A DNA stretch of 5,443 nt, taken from the NCBI GenBank assembly GCA_964561525.1, contig CAZLPY010000065.1, forward strand, positions 1 to 5,443, in the 5' to 3' direction. Position 1 is the stretch's first letter, and each line of letters starts with the position of its first letter. This document shows, one piece after another, positions 1 through 5,443 of the stretch. Under the pieces are notes generated by a model. The model was not told where the DNA came from. It was given only the letters and a program-made list of their open reading frames with translations, and ran no database searches. Source of the stretch: CAZLPY01 sp964561525 (lineage in GTDB: Bacteria > Patescibacteriota > UBA1384 > CAJBMM01). The position numbers and the translations under genes were made by a program.

Positions 1-15
1 GGTAGTGGTGACTTT

Positions 16-1029
16 TTAGGCCTCAGTTGAGAGTCGAAGTTCACCAATTTGACCACCTCCGAGCAGATCTACCAATTGCTCCCGAATGTAAAATACAAAG
101 TGGGGTGCAGTGATCGATTCAGGCGCTCTGGTCACTCCTTCTTCGACATCGTGCGTTTTGGCCATGTCGGCGATATTTTGAGCGAGATATCCCTGGTTGA
201 CCATTTTTTGCAGCACGGTGTCTCGGCGCTTGGTTAGTTGGTCGGTATGGTTTCCATAAGGATTGTAGTACGTTGGGGCCTGGGGGAGTGAAACCAAAAC
301 CGCAACTTGTGAATACAACTTGGCCTTTTCAGCGTCATCTTTGGCGTTTGCCGGGTTTAAGTCGCTGGCATTTTTGCCAAAGTACCCCTGTGCCGCTGCC
401 TGAATGCCGTAATTGTTATTGCCATACGGAATTTCGTTCAAATAGAGCGTCAGGATTTCATCTTTACTGTGTATTTGCTCAAATTCAAGTGCTAAGATGA
501 CCTCTTTTATCTTTCGGGTGATCGATTTTTGCTTACCCACATCATCAATAGCGTTTCGCACTAATTGTTGCGTAATGGTGGATGCGCCTTGCGATTTGCT
601 ATGGCGAATAATATCAACAACCACAGCTCGGCCAATTGCACGAAAATCCACTCCATGGTGATGATAAAAATCGTGATCTTCAATTGATACGGTGGCTTGC
701 TTGAGGGCATCTGGAATTGCATTGCTATCGACAACCGTTCGGCGCTCTTCGCCAAAAATATCGTAGAGCAAGTTACCATTTCGATCGTAAATTTTGGTTG
801 AGGAGGTGGGATGGTATTGGGCAATCTGACCTGGCTTCGGTAAGTCGAATGAAAATACGATAACCATGCCAATAAAAATTGCCAGCAATGCGGCGCCAAG
901 CAGCAGAGCCAGGCGTCCAAGTTTCCGCCATGTTAGCTTTCGACCTATCGGGAAAGCGCGAGTAAATTGTTTGCTCGCGAGGCCCAAAGGATTTAGGAAT
1001 CGATTACCACTCTGCCGTTTTTTGGCCAT
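16..1029 (-). CDS. Class A penicillin-binding protein, glycosyltransferase (GT51) half; stopped in frame before the transpeptidase domain
   Basis: The family polymerises lipid II into glycan strands at the outer face of the membrane and, when complete, cross-links them. The 337 residues seen comprise a basic cytoplasmic tail (1-37), one membrane anchor (about 38-60) and a full GT51 domain. Its motifs are EDHDF..H.G at 117-126 (catalytic Glu117), GASTITQQ at 148-155, RKIKE at 172-176, and LYLNEIPYGN..YG at 195-208 (second catalytic Glu199), followed by a conserved SLPQAPTYYNP segment at 247-257. The segment 308-336 is the linker that normally leads into the transpeptidase half. The ORF ends at TAA (16-18), but codons beyond it in the same frame read KVTTT, matching the usual (GG)LKVTTTLD entry to that half. 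Complete family members are about 600-900 residues, so this is a truncated, interrupted or mis-sequenced bifunctional PBP (PBP1A type). The ATG at 1029 is the only sensible start; its RBS is weak. A perfect extended -10 lies upstream. Confidence 0.9.
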   Translation of the reverse strand: MAKKRQSGNRFLNPLGLASKQFTRAFPIGRKLTWRKLGRLALLLGAALLAIFIGMVIVFSFDLPKPGQIAQYHPTSSTKIYDRNGNLLYDIFGEERRTVVDSNAIPDALKQATVSIEDHDFYHHHGVDFRAIGRAVVVDIIRHSKSQGASTITQQLVRNAIDDVGKQKSITRKIKEVILALEFEQIHSKDEILTLYLNEIPYGNNNYGIQAAAQGYFGKNASDLNPANAKDDAEKAKLYSQVAVLVSLPQAPTYYNPYGNHTDQLTKRRDTVLQKMVNQGYLAQNIADMAKTHDVEEGVTRAPESITAPHFVFYIREQLVDLLGGGQIGELRLSTEA

Positions 1030-1077
1030 AAAAGACTCATCAAAAGTGATTCATGAAATGTAGCGACTAACTCATTT

Positions 1078-1086
1078 ATTATAGCA
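1078..1086 (-). promoter_or_regulatory. Extended -10 promoter of the PBP gene (TGCTATAAT)
   Basis: Read on the minus strand, this is TGC followed by a perfect TATAAT, which is a consensus extended -10 for the housekeeping sigma factor. No good -35 hexamer lies 16-18 nt upstream (the best there is GTTATC), as is common for extended -10 promoters. The start of transcription would fall near 1071, giving a leader of about 42 nt before the ATG at 1029. Assignment rests on sequence match and position only. Confidence 0.55.
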
Positions 1087-1100
1087 TCAATTGGAATTGA
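1087..1100. repeat. Short palindrome TCAATT-GG-AATTGA beside the PBP promoter
   Basis: Six-base perfect arms separated by GG, placed directly upstream of the extended -10 on the minus strand, in its spacer/-35 zone. The position would suit a small operator, but an AT-rich palindrome of this length can occur by chance. No regulator gene is visible in the window. Confidence 0.3.
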
Positions 1101-1127
1101 GATAACCGCAGTTTCATAATCTTCCCC

Positions 1128-1156
1128 TTGAGCATACTCTGATTTTACGATATTGT
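1128..1156 (+). promoter_or_regulatory. Candidate promoter of tyrS-argS (TTGAGC, 17 nt, TATTGT)
   Basis: A -35-like TTGAGC (1128-1133) and a -10-like TATTGT (1151-1156) are separated by exactly 17 nt. Each matches the sigma-70 consensus at four of six positions. Transcription would begin near 1163, leaving a leader of about 28 nt to the first tyrS ATG. The match is modest. If the real start is further upstream, the inverted repeat at 1132-1172 would be transcribed. Confidence 0.35.
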
Positions 1157-1172
1157 CCAAAGGAGAGTATGC
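1132..1172. repeat. Perfect 9-bp inverted repeat in the tyrS leader/promoter
   Basis: GCATACTCT at 1132-1140 is exactly complementary to AGAGTATGC at 1164-1172, with a 23-nt centre. Inside, after a GA/GG internal loop, TTT (1143-1145) can also pair with AAA (1159-1161). In DNA the dyad brackets the candidate -10 and would suit an operator. In RNA it would form a hairpin burying AAAGGAG (1159-1165), the best Shine-Dalgarno match ahead of tyrS. There is no T-run after it, so it is not an intrinsic terminator. Confidence 0.5.
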
Positions 1173-1190
1173 AGGGATGAAACATATAAC

Positions 1191-2453
1191 ATGAAACAGG
1201 GAACAGGGAACATGGAACAAGGGATTGTTGAGACAGATAAGATCTCGCACCTCCTGACACGAAATGTGTCAGAGATTATTACAAAGGTCGAACTTGAGAA
1301 TCGACTGAAGGCTGGGCGCCCCCTTAAAGTGTATTTAGGAGTTGATCCGTCCTCACCGGAGATTCACTTAGGGCATGCAGTGGTACTGCGCAAACTGCGT
1401 GAATTTCAGGATCTTGGGCATAAGGTGATGTTTTTAATTGGTAACTTTACTGCGCAGATCGGTGATCCAACCGGAAAATCGAAAGAGCGCGTTCCCTTAA
1501 GCGATCTGCAAGTAGCAGAAAACGCCAAAACCTACCAGGAGCAAGCAGCAAAAATCATCCGGTTTGATGGGCCGGACGCTGCCGAAATACGTTTTAATAG
1601 CGCGTGGTTAGACAAGCTCAATCTGAAAGATGTAATTAAGCTAGCCGGATATTTTACGGTGCAGCAAATGATCGAGCGTGACATGTTTCAGGATCGCTTG
1701 AAAGCTGGTCAATCGATTGGCCTGCACGAATTTTTGTATCCTCTGTTAGTAGGGTATGACAGCGTGATGCTAGATGTGGACGTTGAGATTGGGGGCAATG
1801 ATCAGTTGTTTAATATTAAAGCCGGGCGCACCCTGATGGAAAAAATGAAAGGCAAAAAAAAGGAAGTATTGACCTGTGACTTACTAACCGGATCCGATGG
1901 TAGCAAAATGAGCAAATCTGCTGGTAACGCCATTGCAATCACCGCCGCTCCAGAGGAGATGTTCGGCGCCTTGATGGCCGTTCGAGATAGTTTGATTGCG
2001 GAATATGCCCGCTTGGCGTCAGATATGTCAGCATCTGAGTTAGAGCTGTTACATAAACGCCTGACTTCGGGAGAAAATCCGCGGGATATCAAAATGGATG
2101 TGGCAGAGCGTATCGTTGCTCTTTACAGTAGCCCCGATCTAGCCGAGGATGCCCGAGAGAAGTTTGAGTTCATGTTTAGTAAAGGCGCCGATTATCACGG
2201 TGTGCCACCGGTTGATGCATTTTTTCCTGCCCCCGTTGCTACCATGGCGCTGACCGAATTGGTTGCGCTGATGGCGGTGCGCTCACGTAGTGCAGCGCGG
2301 CGACTAGTGCAAGACGGTGCTGTCGATATTGATGGTAAAACAGTCAATGATCCAGCCATGCAATTAGATCTCAACTCGGCACATGTGATCAAAATTGGAA
2401 AACATCATTTTATGCGCGTGCAATACCTCGATAGTGCGAAACAGGGGCAATAA
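1191..2453 (+). CDS. tyrS: Tyrosyl-tRNA synthetase
   Basis: Cytosolic class I synthetase that activates tyrosine with ATP and charges tRNA-Tyr. The length of 420 residues is normal. The Rossmann catalytic domain holds HLGH (59-62, the HIGH motif), YLGVDP (48-53, with Tyr48 and Asp52 in the tyrosine pocket), IGDPTGK (90-96), GGNDQ (201-205) and KMSKS (239-243). The KMSKS form and overall layout fit the TyrZ-like, type 2 bacterial branch. A C-terminal S4 RNA-binding domain covers about 352-412. The substrate motif expected as YxLLQxYD reads YPLLVGYD (183-190), so the usual glutamine is Val187. Two starts are possible: ATG 1191, or ATG 1212 (residue 8). The seven extra residues come from the heptamer repeat, and the family usually begins close to the ..LLTRNVSEII segment, so 1212 is plausible. 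The TAA stop overlaps the argS ATG, so the two are co-transcribed and probably translationally coupled. An A8G run codes KKK at 222-224. Confidence 0.96.
   Translation: MKQGTGNMEQGIVETDKISHLLTRNVSEIITKVELENRLKAGRPLKVYLGVDPSSPEIHLGHAVVLRKLREFQDLGHKVMFLIGNFTAQIGDPTGKSKERVPLSDLQVAENAKTYQEQAAKIIRFDGPDAAEIRFNSAWLDKLNLKDVIKLAGYFTVQQMIERDMFQDRLKAGQSIGLHEFLYPLLVGYDSVMLDVDVEIGGNDQLFNIKAGRTLMEKMKGKKKEVLTCDLLTGSDGSKMSKSAGNAIAITAAPEEMFGALMAVRDSLIAEYARLASDMSASELELLHKRLTSGENPRDIKMDVAERIVALYSSPDLAEDAREKFEFMFSKGADYHGVPPVDAFFPAPVATMALTELVALMAVRSRSAARRLVQDGAVDIDGKTVNDPAMQLDLNSAHVIKIGKHHFMRVQYLDSAKQGQ
1195..1222 (+). repeat. Four tandem heptamers (AACAGGG type) across the tyrS start
   Basis: The units in order are AACAGGG, AACAGGG, AACATGG and AACAAGG: two exact and two with one change each. 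The array starts just inside the first tyrS ATG (1191). It creates the second ATG (1212, within unit 3) and AGGGA motifs that could serve as ribosome-binding sites. Because seven is not a multiple of three, gain or loss of a unit would shift the frame after the ATG at 1191, but would leave the frame after the ATG at 1212 intact. Confidence 0.75.
1199..1203 (+). promoter_or_regulatory. Candidate ribosome-binding site for the internal tyrS start at 1212
   Basis: AGGGA, supplied by the first heptamer repeat, lies 8 nt before the ATG at 1212. This spacing is better than anything before the ATG at 1191, where AGGG (1173-1176) is 14 nt away and AAAGGAG (1159-1165) is 25 nt away. It favours 1212 as the real start, but only weakly, because both motif and ATG are by-products of the repeat. 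Confidence 0.35.
2443..2447 (+). promoter_or_regulatory. Ribosome-binding site of argS inside the tyrS 3' end
   Basis: AGGGG lies 5 nt before the argS ATG (2453), within the last codons of tyrS. Together with the TAATG stop/start overlap it supports re-initiation by ribosomes finishing tyrS and fixes the argS start. Confidence 0.5.
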
Positions 2454-4162
2454 TGCAGCATCCCCTTCATGCAATTGTACAAAGTGCACTTGCTTCAGCT
2501 CATTTGCCGGCGCAAGAAACTATCCCGCTGACGCGGGCTTTGCAAAGTCGAGGTGACTACGCTTCCTCCATAGCCCTTGGCTTAGCCAAAACAGTGCAGC
2601 AGAGCCCAATTGAAGTAGCTGAGCTCATTGCAACGGAGCTTAAAAAAAATCCAGCCATAGAACAGATCGAAGTAGCGGGGCCGGGATTTATTAACATTAC
2701 CATGACCGACCAATGGTTAGAGCAGGAGATGGCCCGGCCACTGCACACCCCGCCGCTGTTGCAGGACAAGCGATTTATTATTGAATATTCGAGTCCAAAC
2801 ATTGCAAAGCCAATGCATTTAGGGCATCTGCGCAATACCATTTTGGGTCAGACTTTGGTCAATTTGTTTGAAAAAGCGGGAGCAGAGGTGATTGCCTGGA
2901 GTCACCCAGGGGATTGGGGAGTGCAGTTTGGCAAGCTTATTTTGGGCTGGCAAAAATGGGGAGATGAAGCAGCGTTGTCAAAAAATCCGATCGATGAGCT
3001 ACTACGAGTGTACGTTAAATTCCATCAAGAGGAAAAAAATGATCCAGCTTTAGAGCAGCGTGGCAAAGAGACGTTCAAAGCGCTTCAAGATGGCGACCCA
3101 GAGTTACAGCGGCTGTGGGAGCGTTTTTCGCATCTTAGTATGGAAGAGTTTGATCAAATGTACCAAATGCTAGGTGTGCATTTTGACATCTGGCGTGGCG
3201 AGAGTGTGTATAACAATCAGCTTCACCCATTGGTAGCCGACGCGATCAAACATGGCGCGGCGATAGAGAGCGATGGTGCCATTATCATCCCGTTAGATGA
3301 ACTCAATTTGCCGCCGGTGCTTATTCAAAAATCAGATGGCGCAACGCTCTACGCCACCGCCGACCTGGTTTCGTTACCTGCCCGTGCTCGCGAGTTTCAC
3401 CCGGATGAAATGATCTATGTGGTTGGTCCAGAGCAAAGCCTTCACCTCAAACAAGTGTTTGCTGCAGCCTTGAAGTTGCAGCAGGTAGGTGTGTACGGCG
3501 GTGACCTCACGTTGCCCAAGCTGGTTCATATCAGTTATGGCTATTTTCGCCTCACCACTGGAAAAATGAGCACCCGAAAAGGGGAGTTGATACGGCTGGA
3601 CGCCGTGCTTGAGCAAGCGATAGAACAAGCCGAAAGTATGCTCAAGGAAAAGAGTCCTAACTTGCCACAACAGCAGCGCCACGTTCTAGCCAAAACAATC
3701 GGCGTTGGGGCGGTGAAGTATACTGATTTGATGCATGACCGGAACACCGATGTAGTGTTCGATTGGGAGCAAATCTTTAGCCTAGACGGAAATTCAATTG
3801 TTTATTTACTCTATACCAATGCACGATGCAATTCATTACTTGAGAATGCTCGGGCAGTGAGTGATGATAAAAAAATCGCTGGAGCAAAGGAAGGATGGTC
3901 CGACAATGAGCGACAACTGTTTCTCACGATCCTAGAGAGGTATGAAGCAATTGCAAAAAGTATCAATACGTACGATCCGCACCATTTGATCGATCATGTG
4001 TACGGGGTAGCCAGTGCCTTTAGCCGATTTTATAACACCGATCCCATTTTGAAAGCGCCGACCGTAGTGCGGGAGCGTCGTCTACAATTGGTGAAACTAG
4101 TGCAGACCGAATTGCAATTTCTGTTTGAATTACTGAACATTCAAGCTCCCGACCGCCTCTAG
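2453..4162 (+). CDS. argS: Arginyl-tRNA synthetase
   Basis: Cytosolic class I synthetase that charges tRNA-Arg; in this family activation requires bound tRNA. The 569 residues match normal bacterial length, with no break. The N-terminal add-on domain that reads the tRNA D-loop covers about 1-100 and includes the typical GDYASSIAL (34-42) and GPGFINI (76-82). The catalytic domain holds EYSSPN.AKPMHLGHLRNT (111-129, HIGH motif as HLGH 122-125), HPGDWGVQFGKLI (151-163), and KMSTRKG (371-377) as the KMSKS equivalent. The C-terminal anticodon-binding helical domain includes GAVKYTDLMHDR (419-430), YLLYTNARCNSLL (451-463) and the closing IQAPDRL, which corresponds to the usual (I)xAPERM end. The ATG shares one base with the tyrS stop (TAATG), so the two synthetases form an operon expressed from the divergent region upstream of tyrS. 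It ends in TAG, 7 bp from the end of the convergent gene, and no hairpin terminator is visible there. Confidence 0.97.
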   Translation: MQHPLHAIVQSALASAHLPAQETIPLTRALQSRGDYASSIALGLAKTVQQSPIEVAELIATELKKNPAIEQIEVAGPGFINITMTDQWLEQEMARPLHTPPLLQDKRFIIEYSSPNIAKPMHLGHLRNTILGQTLVNLFEKAGAEVIAWSHPGDWGVQFGKLILGWQKWGDEAALSKNPIDELLRVYVKFHQEEKNDPALEQRGKETFKALQDGDPELQRLWERFSHLSMEEFDQMYQMLGVHFDIWRGESVYNNQLHPLVADAIKHGAAIESDGAIIIPLDELNLPPVLIQKSDGATLYATADLVSLPARAREFHPDEMIYVVGPEQSLHLKQVFAAALKLQQVGVYGGDLTLPKLVHISYGYFRLTTGKMSTRKGELIRLDAVLEQAIEQAESMLKEKSPNLPQQQRHVLAKTIGVGAVKYTDLMHDRNTDVVFDWEQIFSLDGNSIVYLLYTNARCNSLLENARAVSDDKKIAGAKEGWSDNERQLFLTILERYEAIAKSINTYDPHHLIDHVYGVASAFSRFYNTDPILKAPTVVRERRLQLVKLVQTELQFLFELLNIQAPDRL

Positions 4163-4169
4163 GCAATGG

Positions 4170-5443
4170 CTACAAACTAATCTCAATCAGCTGCGTGCCG
4201 ATACGGAACCAGGCCCGTTTAGTTTTAGGTGAGACAAAGCTCGAGTCAATCGTTTGTGGTACCGAAAGGGTGTATTGACGTACATAGGTACCGTCTTTAG
4301 ATAGTTCGATTAATCGCGAAGTATCCTGGATATACAGGCTGGTGCCAGAGGCTGAAGTAAATAGAGCCGAGGCGCCTTGTACGACGTTATCAGGCTTTGG
4401 AATACTGACCGGGCCAAAGCTTTGCGGTGCCCCTTTGAGTAGTTTTTGTATTACACCATCGCTCGCAAGCACGTAAATGAAGCCGTCAGATGCAATGCTG
4501 AGCGCTTTCGGATTGGCCAAACTAGGACTGGCTAAATAAGTCGATTTGTTCGAATAATTGGTTCTGTCATGGCTTGAGTATTTCCAAATCTGCCCACTGC
4601 CGCGCTCGAGGATGTACAAATTATCTTGATAACTGGTGATCGAGGCAATGTCAGGCCAGGATTCGCCGGTCGGCGCTTTAAGTTCAGTTGCCTGCACTGA
4701 AGTGTCAATGCTCACTCGCAACAGAGTATGTTTTGCGGTGGTGAGCAGGATGGTGCGGTCATCATCTAAATACGTCATGTTTGTGATAGTTGAGCCTGCG
4801 GCCGTATAGATAGATTGAGCTGTCTCCTGCTTGCCCAGTGTTTGGCGGAACAACGCTCCGCTCCCATGCTGTGTACTAAATAAGTATTGGCCGATTACTG
4901 CAATATGGTCAGTGTCTTTCGCCAGGGTTTCGGTCGCGTTTGAGGACGCAATAACCACGTTATTCAGCCCCGTAATCAGTGTTGTATATTGTTTTTGCAG
5001 ATCCTTGACGACGCTATTATTTGTATCCCTGGCTGACGCGAGGATCGCTTCGGCTTTTGCCAAATCGTCTCTTGTCTGATCGGGCTTTGTGCTAGCCTCG
5101 CTTGCGGCTTTGGCAAGCAATGCTTTTGCCGAGGCGATTTGCTGGTCAGATAGGGTAGTCGAAGACTTTGAAGCACTGGTAGTGCCGGCCCGTTTGTGAC
5201 TCCACACCGATGCCACCACAATAACTAACAATGCAACACCGACTCCCAACAGCAAGCGTGGTGGAGTAAGGGTGATCAGGCGCGCGATGTTTTGCTGCCA
5301 CGTTTTGATCAGTTTCGTCAAACGAGTAATAGTATGGCTCAATTTTTGGCTGGTGGTGCGCTGCAGAGTGGGGGGTTTAATTGGCAGCGAGACTGACCCT
5401 GCAGCGGTCGCATCACTGGCAGCGTGACTTACGTTTTCATCAT
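4170..5443 (-). CDS. Membrane-anchored protein with extracellular beta-propeller-like domain (5' end outside the window)
   Basis: No family is recognised with certainty. The frame is open to the right edge. TTG 5342 is the first possible start within it (390 residues), but 33 further in-frame codons upstream have no stop and no ATG, GTG or TTG. The gene therefore probably begins beyond the window. Numbered from TTG 5342: the extra N-terminal part is Ser/Ala/Thr/Pro-rich and linker-like; 7-21 is basic; one membrane helix covers 30-47 (LLLGVGVALLVIVVASVW lies at 31-48), with basic residues on its N-terminal side predicting N-in, C-out. Residues 51-64 form an S/T-rich linker, and 65-127 are helical, Ala/Lys/Gln-rich and perhaps coiled coil. 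From about 145 to the end there are repeated beta-rich units of the type NLYILERGSGQIWKY, FIYVLASDGVIQKL, SLYIQDTSRLIELSKDG and RAWFRIGTQLIEISL, as in NHL or quinoprotein-like propellers. An intracellular catalytic domain may precede the helix, outside the window. It converges on argS with a 7-bp gap. Confidence 0.8.
   Translation of the reverse strand, partial: DENVSHAASDATAAGSVSLPIKPPTLQRTTSQKLSHTITRLTKLIKTWQQNIARLITLTPPRLLLGVGVALLVIVVASVWSHKRAGTTSASKSSTTLSDQQIASAKALLAKAASEASTKPDQTRDDLAKAEAILASARDTNNSVVKDLQKQYTTLITGLNNVVIASSNATETLAKDTDHIAVIGQYLFSTQHGSGALFRQTLGKQETAQSIYTAAGSTITNMTYLDDDRTILLTTAKHTLLRVSIDTSVQATELKAPTGESWPDIASITSYQDNLYILERGSGQIWKYSSHDRTNYSNKSTYLASPSLANPKALSIASDGFIYVLASDGVIQKLLKGAPQSFGPVSIPKPDNVVQGASALFTSASGTSLYIQDTSRLIELSKDGTYVRQYTLSVPQTIDSSFVSPKTKRAWFRIGTQLIEISL

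Noticed and set aside
16..18. TAA as a reassigned sense codon explaining the interrupted PBP
   Set aside because: tyrS in the same window ends at TAA in a tight TAATG overlap and at the right family length, so TAA works as a stop here. I know of no bacterial code that reassigns TAA.
8..22. Programmed -1 frameshift at the A5 run (TAAAAAG) in the PBP gene
   Set aside because: The run does not make an X XXY YYZ heptamer in frame, and the sequence beyond the stop is already in the zero frame, so a single shift would move out of the KVTTT frame.
561..920. Minus-strand 119-codon ORF inside the PBP gene, and the other open frames inside tyrS, argS and the right-hand gene
   Set aside because: They lie entirely within well-supported genes in other frames, with Cys/Trp/Arg/Ser-rich translations typical of shadow frames and no domain signal.
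1030..1190. T-box riboswitch ahead of tyrS
   Set aside because: The leader is far too short, and no T-box consensus or terminator/antiterminator pair is visible.
993..1250. Minus-strand 85-codon ORF covering the whole divergent region
   Set aside because: It overlaps the starts of both the PBP gene and tyrS, its N-terminal half is the antisense of the heptamer array, and it contains the PBP promoter. It has no recognisable domain, so it is most likely a chance open frame.
4151..4175. Intrinsic terminator between argS and the convergent gene
   Set aside because: The only dyad is GCCT-CT-AGGC (4155-4164), with a 2-nt loop, 4-bp arms and no T-run on either strand.
5436..5443. ATGATGAAA at the right edge (minus strand) as a possible start of the right-hand gene
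   Set aside because: The frame from these ATGs runs ATG ATG AAA ACG TAA and stops at once; it is not the frame of the propeller-like protein.

Overview
The window holds four protein genes, two on each strand, and no RNA gene, insertion sequence or CRISPR array that I can see. From left to right they are: a minus-strand class A penicillin-binding protein (glycosyltransferase half only, stopped in frame just before its transpeptidase half); a divergent intergenic region of about 160 bp; a plus-strand pair encoding tyrosyl- and arginyl-tRNA synthetase, joined by a TAATG overlap; and a minus-strand gene for a membrane-anchored, probably extracellular repeat (beta-propeller-like) protein that runs off the right edge.

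The DNA is bacterial: it has peptidoglycan synthesis, bacterial-type synthetases and tightly packed genes (1-nt overlap, 7-bp convergent gap). The small intergenic spaces, weak Shine-Dalgarno signals and a short-linker PBP carrying a GGGQIGEL segment before the transpeptidase half are compatible with a Patescibacteria/CPR (for example Saccharibacteria-like) genome. That placement is an impression from protein style, not a result. Stops used are TAA and TAG; nothing points to a non-standard code.

The divergent region appears to drive both sides. On the minus strand there is a perfect extended -10 (TGCTATAAT) about 43 nt before the PBP start. On the plus strand there is a weaker -35/-10 pair before tyrS. 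The tyrS leader is unusually structured: a 9-bp perfect inverted repeat spans the candidate promoter and an AAAGGAG ribosome-binding site, two tiny ORFs lead into tyrS by ATGA overlaps, and four tandem copies of a heptamer (AACAGGG-type) lie across the tyrS start itself.

The points most worth a second look are the in-frame TAA in the PBP gene, after which family-like sequence (KVTTT) resumes in the same frame; the tyrS leader architecture; and a valine in the tyrosyl-tRNA synthetase at the position where a substrate-binding glutamine is expected. The four genes are housekeeping or envelope functions, and I see no sign of a defence system or mobile cassette.
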